Source of the DNA: Stigmatella aurantiaca DW4/3-1
GTDB lineage: Bacteria > Myxococcota > Myxococcia > Myxococcales > Myxococcaceae
DNA: 64,000 bases
Direction of reading: 5' to 3'
Assembly (NCBI RefSeq): GCF_000165485.1
Contig: NC_014623.1
Span: 4,421,501-4,485,500 of the forward strand
Position 1 is the first letter of the stretch. Each line of letters begins with the position of its first letter. Made by a program: the position numbers and the translations under genes. Of the stretch, positions 25,407-34,440 are shown one piece after another. The notes under the pieces were generated by a model. The model ran no database searches. It was not told the origin of the DNA and was given only the letters and a program-made list of their open reading frames with translations.

Positions 25407-25961
25407 TCAGGGACGCGTTGCCGCCGCCGAAGGCCCGCCGCTCAGTGCGCGGATGCGGGTGGTGAGCGACTGAGGATCAATCGGTCCAACGTGCTTGCCC
25501 TGGATGATGCCCTGGGCGTCGATGAAGTACGTCTCCGGGACACCGGCCACCCCGTAGTCCACCGCCACGCGCGAGCGTGGATCCACCAGTTGGGGAAAGC
25601 TGCTGCCGAGCTGCCGCAGGAACTGCCGCGCGTTGTCTTCGGTGTCCTCGAAGACGATGCCCAGGAACTGGACCTGCTCCCCGTACTCGCGGTGGCCCCA
25701 CTCGATGACCGGGTGCTCATACCGGCAGGGGCCGCACCAGGAGGCCCAGAAGTTGATGACCACCGGCTTGCCCTTCAGTTTCTCCAGGCTGACCGGTTCG
25801 CCCGTGTCCATCGCGCGCAGGGTGAAGCCCGTGGCGGGCTTGCCCGAGAGCATGAAGGGCACCTCGCGCGGATCCCGCCCGAAGCCTTGCAACAGCACAT
25901 AGAGCAGGGAGCCGCACAGGAAGACCGCCGAGATCGTGACGCCCCAGGACTTCGCCTTCAT
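25407..25961 (-). CDS. ccmG: CcmG/DsbE periplasmic thioredoxin-like protein
   Basis: A 184-residue membrane-anchored thioredoxin (anchor about residues 7-24). The active site is WASWCGPC (CXXC), preceded by GKPVVINF, with the cis-proline region GVAGVPETYFID. CcmG keeps apocytochrome cysteines reduced together with CcmH. ATG 25961 overlaps the ccmF stop as ATGA. The final residues are Ala/Pro-rich. Confidence 0.94.
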   Translation of the reverse strand: MKAKSWGVTISAVFLCGSLLYVLLQGFGRDPREVPFMLSGKPATGFTLRAMDTGEPVSLEKLKGKPVVINFWASWCGPCRYEHPVIEWGHREYGEQVQFLGIVFEDTEDNARQFLRQLGSSFPQLVDPRSRVAVDYGVAGVPETYFIDAQGIIQGKHVGPIDPQSLTTRIRALSGGPSAAATRP

Positions 25962-27985
25962 GCCGCGCCCCGGTTCATGTCTCCGTCCGTCACAGGGGGC
26001 GCCGCTCCAGCCGGGGCCTGCGCGCCCGTGGTCACCGCCACGCGCCGCCGCGAGGGCCACATCGCAATCAGCGAGCCCAGCACCAGGATGGGGATGCTCC
26101 ACCAGATCCACCCCACCAACGGGAACACCCAGACGTTGAGGCTCGCCGTGCCTGCCTCCTGCGAGTAGGCCATGAGCGACAGGTACAGGTCCTCCTTCGG
26201 AGACTCCCGCACCGCGGGCGTGCCCACCGGGTCCGTGCTGCGCTCGTAGTAGTTCATCCGCGGCAGGAACTCCTCCACCTTCCCACCCGGCGTCGTCACC
26301 TCCACGCGCGCCGCGGTGAAGGCCCGGTGGGGCTCCTGGCCGCTCGTCATGCCCAGGAACTTCAGCTGGTAGCCCCCCAGCGTCATCGTCTCGCCCAGTT
26401 TCAGCGTGCCGGAGGTGTGCTGCACGTACGCGGACGAGGCCGCCACCGCGACGATGATGAGGACGATGCCCAGGTGCACCACGTAGCCGCCGAAGCGCCG
26501 GCGGGCCTTGGTGGCGCTCTGCACCACGGCGGTGAACAGCCCCTCCTTGCGCTCGGTCATGCGCACACGCACCGGCGCCAGCAGCTCCCGCAGGGTGATG
26601 ACGGTGACGAAGCCCGCCAGCCCGAAGGTGAGCAGCGGGTACACCCCGCGCAGACCCATGCCGTAGCACAGCGCCGTCACGACGAGCCCCACCCCCGCGG
26701 GGATGAGGAATTGCCGCCGCACCGCCGCCTTGTCCGGCGTGCCCCAGGGCAGCATCGGACCCACGCCCATGAGGAAGAGCACGGCGACGCCGCCCGGGAC
26801 CGCCATCTTGTTGAAGTACGGCTCGCCCACGCTCACCCGCACCCCGCGCACCGCCTCCGAGATGAGCGGGTACACCGTGCCCAAGAGCACCGTGAAGGTG
26901 ATGGCGACGAAGACCAGGTTGTTCACCAGGATGCTCGTCTCCCGGGACATCCACGAGGCAATGCGCCCCTGGGCCACCAGCAGGTGCCCGCGCGTGGCCA
27001 GCAAGACGATGGAGAACACCAGCAGCACGGCGATGAACACCAGGAAGGTGGGGCCGATGTCCGACTGGGTGAAGGAGTGCACCGAGTTGAAGATGCCCGA
27101 GCGCGTCATGAACGTGCCCAGGATGGTGAGGATGAAGCTGGCCAGGGCCAGGCTCATGGTCCACAGCCGCAGCATCTGCTTGCGCTCCTGGACCATGGTG
27201 GAGTGGATGAAGGCGGTCGCCGTCAGCCACGGCAGGAACGAGGCGTTCTCCACCGGATCCCACGCCCAGTAGCCGCCCCAGCCCAGCACCGCGTACGCCC
27301 ACCACGAGCCGAGGATGATGCCGATGGACAGGAACATCCACGCCAGCAGCGTCCAGCGCCGCAGGGGCGCCATCCACGCGTCGCCAATCTCTCCGCGCAA
27401 GAGCGCCGCCACGGCCACGCCGAAGGGCACCGTCATCCCCACGTAGCCCAGGTAGAGCATGGGCGGGTGGATGACCATGAGGATGTGGTTTTGCAGCAGC
27501 GGGTTGGGGCCGGGCCCGTCCGCGGGCACCGGGGACACGGCGCCCCAGGGGTTGGCCGGGCCCGCGATGAGGAAGGCGAAGAAGACGCCCACCGCCAGCA
27601 TGGTGCCCAGCGCCAGCGACATGTAGCGCTGGTGCTCGTGGCGATGCGCCAGCGCGAACGCCAGCACGAAGGAGCCCATGATGAGGCCCCAGAAGAGGAT
27701 GGAGCCCTCGAGCGCGCTCCACAGCGAGACGATCTTGAACAGCAGCGGCGTGGCGCGGCTGCCCACCTGCGTCACGTACTGGATGCTGAAGTCATCGGTG
27801 ACGAGCGCGTACACCATGCTGAGGTTCGCGGCCGCCATGCAGGCGAAGAAGCCCACCACGGCGCGCATCACCCAGGGGAAGCCCGCCTCGCTGCGGCGCA
27901 GGCCGCTCGTCAGCCCCACCAATGCCCCGAACGCCGCGCACACCAGCGCTCCGAGCACCAGCCCATTTCCCAGAGTCCCAGTCAC
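25958..27985 (-). CDS. ccmF: CcmF haem lyase subunit
   Basis: A 675-residue multi-pass protein with the haem-handling motif WGGYWAWDPVENASFLPWL (WWD domain, about residues 235-253) and conserved histidines, including HPPMLYLGYVG and YVVHLGIVLI. CcmF attaches haem from CcmE to the apocytochrome. GTG at 27985 is the start: it gives a GTGA overlap with the ccmE stop, and the frame upstream of it (to 28039) runs into ccmE coding sequence. Confidence 0.95.
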   Translation of the reverse strand: MTGTLGNGLVLGALVCAAFGALVGLTSGLRRSEAGFPWVMRAVVGFFACMAAANLSMVYALVTDDFSIQYVTQVGSRATPLLFKIVSLWSALEGSILFWGLIMGSFVLAFALAHRHEHQRYMSLALGTMLAVGVFFAFLIAGPANPWGAVSPVPADGPGPNPLLQNHILMVIHPPMLYLGYVGMTVPFGVAVAALLRGEIGDAWMAPLRRWTLLAWMFLSIGIILGSWWAYAVLGWGGYWAWDPVENASFLPWLTATAFIHSTMVQERKQMLRLWTMSLALASFILTILGTFMTRSGIFNSVHSFTQSDIGPTFLVFIAVLLVFSIVLLATRGHLLVAQGRIASWMSRETSILVNNLVFVAITFTVLLGTVYPLISEAVRGVRVSVGEPYFNKMAVPGGVAVLFLMGVGPMLPWGTPDKAAVRRQFLIPAGVGLVVTALCYGMGLRGVYPLLTFGLAGFVTVITLRELLAPVRVRMTERKEGLFTAVVQSATKARRRFGGYVVHLGIVLIIVAVAASSAYVQHTSGTLKLGETMTLGGYQLKFLGMTSGQEPHRAFTAARVEVTTPGGKVEEFLPRMNYYERSTDPVGTPAVRESPKEDLYLSLMAYSQEAGTASLNVWVFPLVGWIWWSIPILVLGSLIAMWPSRRRVAVTTGAQAPAGAAPPVTDGDMNRGAA

Positions 27986-28470
27986 TGCGCCCCCGTGGCC
28001 GCCGACGCGGTGGTGGAGCCCTCGATGGTCTCCTGCCACTTGCGGGGCTCTTCACCCGGCTTGGGCGGGCGGTATTCGTTGGAGTGGTTCACCATCAGCC
28101 GGTTGGAGCTGAAGACCTGGGAGGCGTCATACGTGCCCTCCACCACCACGCCGATGCCCGCGCGGAACATCTGTGGCGGCACCTCGGTGGAGCGCACCAG
28201 CACGCTCGCGGACTCCGGGGTGTGGTCGCTCGCCACGCGGAACTGGAGCGTGGTGTGCGCCTCGTTCCACTCGATGCTGCCGGGCTTCACCACGCCGCCC
28301 AGGCGGATGGTGGGGCCGTAGGCGCGCTCGCCCTGGCCAATCATCTCGGTGGGGCTCCAGTAGTAGACGAGGTTCTCGCCAATGTTGCCGAAGGCCACGA
28401 AGGCCAGTCCAGCGCCTGCCACGAGCAGGGCCGCCACGGCGATGAGTCGATTACGGACAAGGGGCGTCAT
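27982..28470 (-). CDS. ccmE: CcmE haem chaperone
   Basis: A 162-residue protein with a single N-terminal anchor (LIAVAALLVAGAGLAFVAF) and an OB-fold domain. The covalent haem site is MVNHSNEY, i.e. the conserved HxxxY. It receives haem from CcmC and hands it to CcmF. The stop overlaps the ccmF GTG; seven bases separate it from ccmD. Confidence 0.95.
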   Translation of the reverse strand: MTPLVRNRLIAVAALLVAGAGLAFVAFGNIGENLVYYWSPTEMIGQGERAYGPTIRLGGVVKPGSIEWNEAHTTLQFRVASDHTPESASVLVRSTEVPPQMFRAGIGVVVEGTYDASQVFSSNRLMVNHSNEYRPPKPGEEPRKWQETIEGSTTASAATGAQ

Positions 28471-28477
28471 GGCTCAT

Positions 28478-28666
28478 TCACTCCTTCGAACCTGGCGTGG
28501 CTTGTGGGCGCCGCAGCCACAGGGACAGCGAATACAGGGCCAGCGCGCCCCAGGTGATGCCGTAGCTGACCCACACATAGCCCCAGCCCCCCTGGATGCG
28601 GCCGCTGCCCACCTGGCCCGCGGCTGCCTGGGCCAGCACCATCAGCGTCGAGAGGGAGAGCATCAT
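28478..28666 (-). CDS. ccmD: CcmD small membrane protein
   Basis: A 62-residue protein with one transmembrane helix (about residues 28-50, YVWVSYGITWGALALYSLSLW) and a basic C-terminal side, as in CcmD, which helps release holo-CcmE from the CcmABC complex. Position between ccmC (ATGA overlap) and ccmE supports the call. Confidence 0.88.
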   Translation of the reverse strand: MMLSLSTLMVLAQAAAGQVGSGRIQGGWGYVWVSYGITWGALALYSLSLWLRRPQATPGSKE

Positions 28667-29370
28667 GCCACCCCCGCGCTGCGGCGCGAGGCCGGGTCAT
28701 CCGTGGGCAGGGCCTCGGGGAGGGCCACCTCCGCCTGCCGCTCGTGCAGGGCGATGCGGTAGCGGTAGATGAGAAAGACGATCATGAAGGCCAGGAAGGC
28801 AAAGGCGCTGATGCGCAGCGGAAACACCATGGCCGGGTCCACCGTCTTGGGGCTGGACTGCACCTGGTGCAGGCTTCGCCACCACTTCACCGAGAACCAG
28901 ATGATGGGCAGGTCCACCGCGGCGATGATGCCCACCACGGCGCTCCACACCGCGCGCTTCTCTGCGTCCTCCACGAAGCGGCGCAGCGCCATGTAGCCCA
29001 TGTAGGCCACCAGCAGGATGGCGGCGGTCGTCAGGCGCGGGTCCCACGTCCAGTACACGCCCCAGGTGGGTCGGCCCCAGATGGCGCCCAGCAGCACGCC
29101 CACCGCGCCGAACAGCAGCCCCACCTCGGCGGAGGCCTCCGCCAGCGCGTCCGTCTTCCAGCTCGGCTTGAAGAGGTACGTCACCGAGCAGATGAAGTTG
29201 AGCGTCAGCGCCACCATGGCGATCCACACCGCGGGCACGTGGGCGTACATGATGCGCTGCACGTCCCCCATCTCGCGGTCGGGCGGCGCCACCGCCAGAC
29301 CGATGTAGTGGCCCCAGACCAGCAGGCCCAGGGCGATGGGGGGCAGCGCGATTCGAAAGAACTTACCCAT
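28663..29370 (-). CDS. ccmC: CcmC haem-delivery protein
   Basis: A 235-residue six-helix membrane protein with the WWD motif WGVYWTWDPRLT and flanking histidines (for example MYAHVPAVWIAM). CcmC loads haem onto CcmE. The stop overlaps ccmD and the start follows ccmB by 3 bp. Confidence 0.95.
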   Translation of the reverse strand: MGKFFRIALPPIALGLLVWGHYIGLAVAPPDREMGDVQRIMYAHVPAVWIAMVALTLNFICSVTYLFKPSWKTDALAEASAEVGLLFGAVGVLLGAIWGRPTWGVYWTWDPRLTTAAILLVAYMGYMALRRFVEDAEKRAVWSAVVGIIAAVDLPIIWFSVKWWRSLHQVQSSPKTVDPAMVFPLRISAFAFLAFMIVFLIYRYRIALHERQAEVALPEALPTDDPASRRSAGVA

Positions 29371-29373
29371 GCG

Positions 29374-30069
29374 TCAGTCCTCGATGACCCGCGGAAACAG
29401 GGCGAACCCTAGTCCCCAATAGATCAGATTGAATCCGGTGAGCAGGCCGAACCATGAGTTGAGCTGATTCATCGGATCTCCCTGGAGCACCAGCATCATC
29501 GCCTTGGCCGAGGCCAGCAGGGCCGGGACGATGAGCGGGAACAATAGCAGAGGCAGCAGCACGTCCCTCGCCCGGGCGTTGCTGGAGATGGCCGCATACA
29601 CGGTCCCCGGGGCGGCAAGCGCCATGCACCCGAGTACCAAGGTACCCAGGAGGGGCCCAGCCCCCAGAACCACCTTGACGCCGTAGAGCGCCACCATGGC
29701 CGGGATGAGCACCCCACCCAGCACCACCAGGAGCATCGTATTGCCCAGCGCCTTGGACAGGAAGATGGCCCGGGCGTCCGCCGGGGCCAGCCGCAGCCCG
29801 TCCAGGCAGGCGTTTTCCTGCTCCACCCGGAAGGACTCGCCCAGGGCCAGGGTGCTGGCGAAGAGGATGGCCAGCCACAGGTAGCCGCCCGCGTTGCGCT
29901 CCAGCAGCTTCGTGTCCGGCCCCAGCGCGAACGAGAAGAGCAGCAGGGTGGCCAGCGCGAAGAAGATGAGGGCGTTGAGGCGCGCCCGGGTGCGCCACTC
30001 GATGAGCAAGTCCTTGCCCAGCAGGACGCCCGTGGTCCTCAACAGGCCAATGGGTCCGGGGCGCTTCAC
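29374..30069 (-). CDS. ccmB: CcmB ABC permease for cytochrome c maturation
   Basis: A 231-residue six-helix membrane protein with the family segments LLGKDLLIEWRTRARLNALIFF near the start and FPLIVPALLASAKAM near the end. It forms the CcmAB transporter that uses ATP to release haem-loaded CcmE. The GTG at 30069 overlaps the ccmA stop as GTGA; the longer frame to 30114 lies inside ccmA. Confidence 0.94.
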   Translation of the reverse strand: MKRPGPIGLLRTTGVLLGKDLLIEWRTRARLNALIFFALATLLLFSFALGPDTKLLERNAGGYLWLAILFASTLALGESFRVEQENACLDGLRLAPADARAIFLSKALGNTMLLVVLGGVLIPAMVALYGVKVVLGAGPLLGTLVLGCMALAAPGTVYAAISSNARARDVLLPLLLFPLIVPALLASAKAMMLVLQGDPMNQLNSWFGLLTGFNLIYWGLGFALFPRVIED

Positions 30070-30731
30070 GCGGGCACCGCCCGGCCTTCCTGGAGGTGCA
30101 GGCGCTCCTCGCACAGCGCCAGCCCCTGGTCGATGAGGTGGGTGGCCAGCACCACGGTGGTCCCCGAGGCCTTCAGCTCTCCAATGAGGGCCTCCATGGC
30201 CTGGATGCCGGCCGGGTCCAGCTCGCCAAAGGGCTCGTCGAGCAGCGCCAGCGTGGGGGTCTTCATCAAGAGCCGCGCGATGGCCAGGCGCTTGCGCATG
30301 CCGGCGCTGAAGTGGCGCACCGGGCTCTGGGTGCGCCGCGTCAGCCCCACCCGCGTGAGCAGCGTCTCCGCCGCGTCCGCCGGCGAGGCGAGCCCCAGCA
30401 GCCGCGCCAGCACCACCAGGTTTTGGTGCGCCGTGAGGTCCTCATAGAGGAAGCTGGTGTGGGACAGGAGCGCCACGTCCTGACGCACCGCGTCCCGGTG
30501 GGCCACCGCGTCCCGGCCCAGCACCTCCACGCGCCCCGCGGTGGGCGCCAGGGCGGTGGCCACCAGGCGCAGCAAGGTGGTCTTCCCCGAGCCGTTGTGG
30601 CCGGTGAGCAGCAAGGAGCGCCGGGCGGGCAGCGCGTAGGTGAGGCGCGCCAGGGCCCAGTGGCGTCCATAGCGCTTGCTCACGTCATGAAGGGCGAGCG
30701 CGGGTGACGTGGCGGCAGAGGGGGCGTCCAT
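30066..30731 (-). CDS. ccmA: CcmA ABC transporter ATP-binding protein
   Basis: A 221-residue ABC ATPase with Walker A GHNGSGKTT, a variant signature FSAGMRKRLAIARLL (FSAGM for LSGGQ, common in CcmA), Walker B LALLDEPFG and the switch histidine in VLATHLIDQG. First gene of the ten-gene ccm run. ATG 30731 begins the conserved domain; no good Shine-Dalgarno is visible, and a longer frame to 30920 has no family support. Confidence 0.94.
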   Translation of the reverse strand: MDAPSAATSPALALHDVSKRYGRHWALARLTYALPARRSLLLTGHNGSGKTTLLRLVATALAPTAGRVEVLGRDAVAHRDAVRQDVALLSHTSFLYEDLTAHQNLVVLARLLGLASPADAAETLLTRVGLTRRTQSPVRHFSAGMRKRLAIARLLMKTPTLALLDEPFGELDPAGIQAMEALIGELKASGTTVVLATHLIDQGLALCEERLHLQEGRAVPA

Positions 30732-31131
30732 CGGGGGGAGTGTTCGTAACTGGAAACCGCAACCTTCTCCAGCGAAACCCGGCCCCTGGGAGCCGGGCCC
30801 CGCCGACGCTCTCAGGGGACCGGAGGGCAAGTGTGCACCTTTGCGTCGGCGTCTATCGTGGCCAGCATGGTGAGCGAGCAGGCGCACACCGGAGGCAAGG
30901 GACATGAAGTCGGCAGCCACAGCGGCTCTTTTCCAGCGGCGCCCGGATCATTTGGGTGAGAGCAGGAATGTTTTTCAACCTCTGGCCCGATTTGTTCCGT
31001 GGGCGGCAGGGATCTGCCCCTGGAATCAGGGGGATTGTGTGCCACAGGCCTTCCTGTGCGTTGGCATCCCCCATGCAATGAACCGCGCCCAAGCAAAGAA
31101 CTGCGCATAGAGCAGACGGACGGGGGAGGTC
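30732..31131. other. 400-bp divergent intergenic region between ccmA and the polysaccharide cluster
   Basis: No convincing gene is seen. On the minus strand, about 30777-30800 holds a CCCGGC/GCCGGG hairpin followed by TTTCGC, in the leader of ccmA. On the plus strand, 31061-31077 matches a sigma-54 promoter. The remainder shows no repeat or RNA structure that I can recognise. Confidence 0.5.
31061..31077 (+). promoter_or_regulatory. Sigma-54 (-24/-12) type promoter
   Basis: TTGGCATCCCCCATGCA keeps the invariant GG and GC elements with exactly 10 bases between them, against consensus YTGGCACGRNNNTTGCW. Transcription would begin near 31088, leaving a leader of about 44 bases before the deacetylase ATG at 31132. 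An enhancer-binding activator would be required. Confidence 0.6.
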
Positions 31132-32310
31132 ATGGGCGCGGGAAAATTGGTTCGACGGGCAGTGAAGACAGCGGCGGCCGGGGTGCTGCACTACAGCGGA
31201 CTTCGAAAGGCCATGGCGACGTATCGCCGGGGCCAGTCCGGGGGGCGGCGCATCCTGATTGTCAGCTATCACCGGGTAGTGGGGGATTTCACGGGAGAGT
31301 TGCAGCGCTCCATTCCAGGGTTGCTCATCTCCCAGGAGACGTTCCGGAGGCACCTCGAGGAGGCCGCCTCGGCGGGCTACGCGTTCGCCACCCTGGGCGA
31401 GGCGGTGGATGTGATGAATGGCGCGAAGGTGGCGAAGCAGGATCTGTGCGTCGTCACCTTTGATGATGGGTATCGGGATGTGTACCGGTACGCCTATCCG
31501 ATCCTCAAGCAGATGGGGGTGCCCGCCATCGTCTATCTGCCCACGGACTTCATCGGAACGAACCGGCGCTTCAACCACGACCGGCTCTTCCACCTGGTGA
31601 ACCGGGCGAAGCAACGCCGGCTGAAGCCGTACTTCAGCACGCTGACGGGGCCCGCGCTGGAGCTGATGGTGCCCATCATGTCCGGGCGCAAGACGGCCTC
31701 GGCGGCGCTCGACGACTTCATCGGAGAGCACTCCGCGGGGGCGCTCGTGGAGGTCATCGGGGCGCTGGAGCAGGAGCTGGGAGGCGGCCCGGAGTTGCTG
31801 CCCGAGCAGGGCGACATCATGGGCTGGGACGAGGTGCGCCGCATGGCTCAGGACGGCTTCGAGTTCGGAGCGCACACCCTGGGGCACACGGTGCTCACGC
31901 TGGAGCCTCGCGAGGTGGTGGAGCGGGAGATCCTCGAGTCCAAGCTCGCCATCGAGCGCGAGGTGCCCATCCAGGTGAAGGACTTCGCCTACTGCAACGG
32001 CTGGTACTCGGATGAGATCATCAGCGTGCTGAAGCAGCACGGCTTTCGCTCGGGGGTCACCACCGAGGATCTGCTCAACCGCATCGGCGGGGATCCGTTC
32101 ACCCTCAAGCGCAAGGTGCTGTGGGAGAACTTCAGCATCGGGATGCTCGGGGATTACTCCCCGGCGCTGACGGGCTGCCAGTTCGATGACTGCTTCGGGC
32201 TGCTGGGCATGAGCCACCCCGTGCCGGGCCGGCGAGCGCATTTATCGAGGCCGGTGGGGGGCAACCACCTGAGCGTCGTGCTGGATCTGTCCACTCGGGA
32301 GGCGACGTGA
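31132..32310 (+). CDS. CE4 polysaccharide deacetylase
   Basis: A 392-residue NodB-homology protein. Motif 1 is VVTFDDGYRD (D111-D112) and motif 2 is FGAHTLGHTVLTL (HxxxH), the metal-binding set; ILIVSYHRVV is the usual entry strand. No clear signal peptide, so it may act on lipid-linked sugars in the cytoplasm or be exported otherwise. GGGGGAGG sits before the ATG. First gene of a five-gene polysaccharide module, with a GTGA overlap to the flippase. Substrate unknown; probably N-acetyl groups of a cell-surface glycan. Confidence 0.88.
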   Translation: MGAGKLVRRAVKTAAAGVLHYSGLRKAMATYRRGQSGGRRILIVSYHRVVGDFTGELQRSIPGLLISQETFRRHLEEAASAGYAFATLGEAVDVMNGAKVAKQDLCVVTFDDGYRDVYRYAYPILKQMGVPAIVYLPTDFIGTNRRFNHDRLFHLVNRAKQRRLKPYFSTLTGPALELMVPIMSGRKTASAALDDFIGEHSAGALVEVIGALEQELGGGPELLPEQGDIMGWDEVRRMAQDGFEFGAHTLGHTVLTLEPREVVEREILESKLAIEREVPIQVKDFAYCNGWYSDEIISVLKQHGFRSGVTTEDLLNRIGGDPFTLKRKVLWENFSIGMLGDYSPALTGCQFDDCFGLLGMSHPVPGRRAHLSRPVGGNHLSVVLDLSTREAT

Positions 32311-33824
32311 GCGCTTCCCCGGTTCCCGCCTCGTCCGGGTCGTTCCTGGGCAAGGCGGGTCCCCTGGTGTTGGCCCGGCTGTTCACCGCCGGGCTGACGC
32401 TGTCCATCCCGCTCGTCCTCGCGCGGGTGCTCAGCCTCGAAGAGTATGGCACCTACTACCAGCTCTTCTTGATCTCCACGACGCTCTACTACGTCCTGCC
32501 GTTCGGCGTGGTGCAGAGCCTCTATTACTTCTTGCCCCGCGCGGAGCACCGGCGGCCGTACCTCGGCCAGACGATGCTCTTCATGTCGCTTGCGGGCGTG
32601 GTGGCCGCGGGGCTCGTCTTCGCGTTGCTGGAGCCCGTGGCAGGGTTGTTCTCCAACCCGCGGCTCTTGGACTACCGGTTGCCGCTGGCGGTGTACACCG
32701 CGCTGCTTTTGGGCTCCTTTCCGCTGGAGGTGTCCCTCACCAGCCAGGGGCGCACCCGGCAGTCCGCCGTGGTGTACCTGGGCTCGGACACCCTGCGCGC
32801 GGCGGCCATGGTGGTGCCGTGTCTGCTGGGCGCCTCCCTGGGCGGGATGATGGTGGCGGTGGCGGTGTTCGCGGGCGTGCGCTACCTGGCCACGTGGGCC
32901 GTGGCGCTGAGGGGCTCCACGGGACCGCTGGTGAGTGGGCGGTTGATGCGCGAGCAGCTCGCGTACGCGGCCCCCTTTGGGGCGGCCATGGCGCTGTCCA
33001 TTCCCCAGCAGAACGCGCACTTCTATGTGGTGGCGAGCGCGGTGGCCCCGGCGCTGTACGCGCTCTACCGGGTGGGCTGCTTCCAGCTTCCGGTGGTGGA
33101 CCTCCTTTATACGCCCACCAGCGAGGTGCTGATGGTGCGGCTCGGGGAGCTGGAGAAGGCAGGCCGGTTGGAGGAGGCAGTGGGGGCCTTCCGCGAGGCG
33201 GCGGGCAAGCTGGCTTTCGTCTTCCTGCCGTTCGCCGCGTTCCTCTTCGCCGCGGCCCCGGAGTTCATCTCCGCGCTCTTTGGCGCCAAGTTCCTTCCCG
33301 CGGTGCCCGTCTTCCGGGTGAGCGTGCTGGGCGTGGCGCTCTCCATCCTTCCCATGGACGGGGTGCTCCGGGCCCGCGGATTCACGCGCGCCATCTTCCT
33401 GTCCTATCTGGTGAAGGCGCTGGTGACGGTGCCCCTGCTGTGGTTGGGGGTGCGCTTCTTCGGGATGATGGGCGGGGTCGTCTCGTGGGCCTTGGCGGAG
33501 GTGGTGGGCAAGGCGACCCTGCTGGTCCGGGTGCCCGCCGCGCTGTCCACGCCCGAGCGGAAGCTGGGCATTCGGGATGTCATCCCCTGGACCGAGCTGG
33601 GCAAGGCGGGGCTGTCGGCCGTGGCGGCCGGGGCGGCCGTCTTCGCGCTGCGCTTCGGGCTGCTCGATGCGTGGGGCCGGGTGCCCGAGGGCTTCCTTTG
33701 GCGCATGCTGCCGCTGGCCATGGCCGGGCTGCTGTTCGTCATTGGATACATGGCGGTGCTGCACGCCACGGGGATCCGGCCGCTGCGCGTGCTGGCCGGC
33801 CTGCGGCCCCGTGGGGCGGGATGA
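32307..33824 (+). CDS. Wzx-type oligosaccharide flippase
   Basis: A 505-residue protein with 12 or more hydrophobic segments of the MATE/MVF polysaccharide transporter superfamily: LARVLSLEEYGTYYQLFLIS near the N-terminus is the family hallmark. It should flip undecaprenyl-linked repeat units across the inner membrane. The GTG start overlaps the deacetylase stop, so the two are translationally coupled. No polymerase (Wzy) or export genes lie in the window, so the rest of the pathway must be elsewhere. Confidence 0.88.
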   Translation: MSASPVPASSGSFLGKAGPLVLARLFTAGLTLSIPLVLARVLSLEEYGTYYQLFLISTTLYYVLPFGVVQSLYYFLPRAEHRRPYLGQTMLFMSLAGVVAAGLVFALLEPVAGLFSNPRLLDYRLPLAVYTALLLGSFPLEVSLTSQGRTRQSAVVYLGSDTLRAAAMVVPCLLGASLGGMMVAVAVFAGVRYLATWAVALRGSTGPLVSGRLMREQLAYAAPFGAAMALSIPQQNAHFYVVASAVAPALYALYRVGCFQLPVVDLLYTPTSEVLMVRLGELEKAGRLEEAVGAFREAAGKLAFVFLPFAAFLFAAAPEFISALFGAKFLPAVPVFRVSVLGVALSILPMDGVLRARGFTRAIFLSYLVKALVTVPLLWLGVRFFGMMGGVVSWALAEVVGKATLLVRVPAALSTPERKLGIRDVIPWTELGKAGLSAVAAGAAVFALRFGLLDAWGRVPEGFLWRMLPLAMAGLLFVIGYMAVLHATGIRPLRVLAGLRPRGAG

Positions 33825-33912
33825 TCTGAAGATACTGGACACGTGGGGAGGACTTCCCTCCCCCAGGGTGGGTACCTAGCTTCGCCCCACTGCTTGGGAT
33901 GGGGAGGGAGTC

Positions 33913-34425
33913 ATGGGCGTGGATGCGATGACGTTGTACCGGATGGCGCGCAAGCTGCATCTTCAGAAGGTTCCGCTGCTGCCCAGCCTGCTGCGCAAGG
34001 CCATTTACTACCTGCACAGCTCGCACATTCCGTTCGAGGCGGAGATCGGTGAGGGCACGCAGGTGGGTTACGGCGGCATCGGGGTGGTCATCCACAAGGC
34101 CACGAAGATCGGCCGGCACTGCCTCATCTCCCAGCAGGTGACGCTGGGGGGCCGCTCGGGCGTCGAGGGCGCGCCGGTGATTGGCGACTACGTGCGCATC
34201 GGGGCCGGGGCGAAGATTCTCGGCAACATCCACATCGGTGACTTCGCGGTGATCGGCGCCAACGCCGTGGTGCTCAAGGATGTGGCCGCGGCCACCGTGG
34301 TTGCCGGTGTGCCGGCGCGGGTCATCCGCAAGGATCCGGATCCGCTCACCACTTATCAGCGCGAGATGGGGCTGCTACCCCGCGCGAAAGAACGCGTTCA
34401 CACTCCCAAGGACTCGCTTCAGTAG
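33913..34425 (+). CDS. Hexapeptide-repeat serine acetyltransferase-like enzyme
   Basis: A 170-residue left-handed beta-helix protein with an N-terminal helical part and hexad repeats such as IGVVIHKATKIGRHCLIS, VIGDYVRIGAGAKILGNIHIG and AVIGANAVVLKDV, ending VAGVPARVIRK. This is the CysE/WcaB-like pattern of acetyl-CoA-dependent O-acetyltransferases. Between a flippase and glycosyltransferases, sugar O-acetylation is more likely than cysteine synthesis. Confidence 0.85.
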   Translation: MGVDAMTLYRMARKLHLQKVPLLPSLLRKAIYYLHSSHIPFEAEIGEGTQVGYGGIGVVIHKATKIGRHCLISQQVTLGGRSGVEGAPVIGDYVRIGAGAKILGNIHIGDFAVIGANAVVLKDVAAATVVAGVPARVIRKDPDPLTTYQREMGLLPRAKERVHTPKDSLQ

Positions 34426-34440
34426 GGAGAGCCGAGCGTC

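Noticed and set aside
25407-27722. A 771-residue frame that reaches ccmG from inside ccmF
   Set aside because: Only its last 184 residues are CcmG; the rest is an off-frame reading of ccmF. The real ccmG start is ATG 25961.
26327-28321. A 664-residue open frame antisense to ccmF and ccmE
   Set aside because: His/Gln/Arg-rich translation with no domain; it mirrors the conserved Ccm genes.
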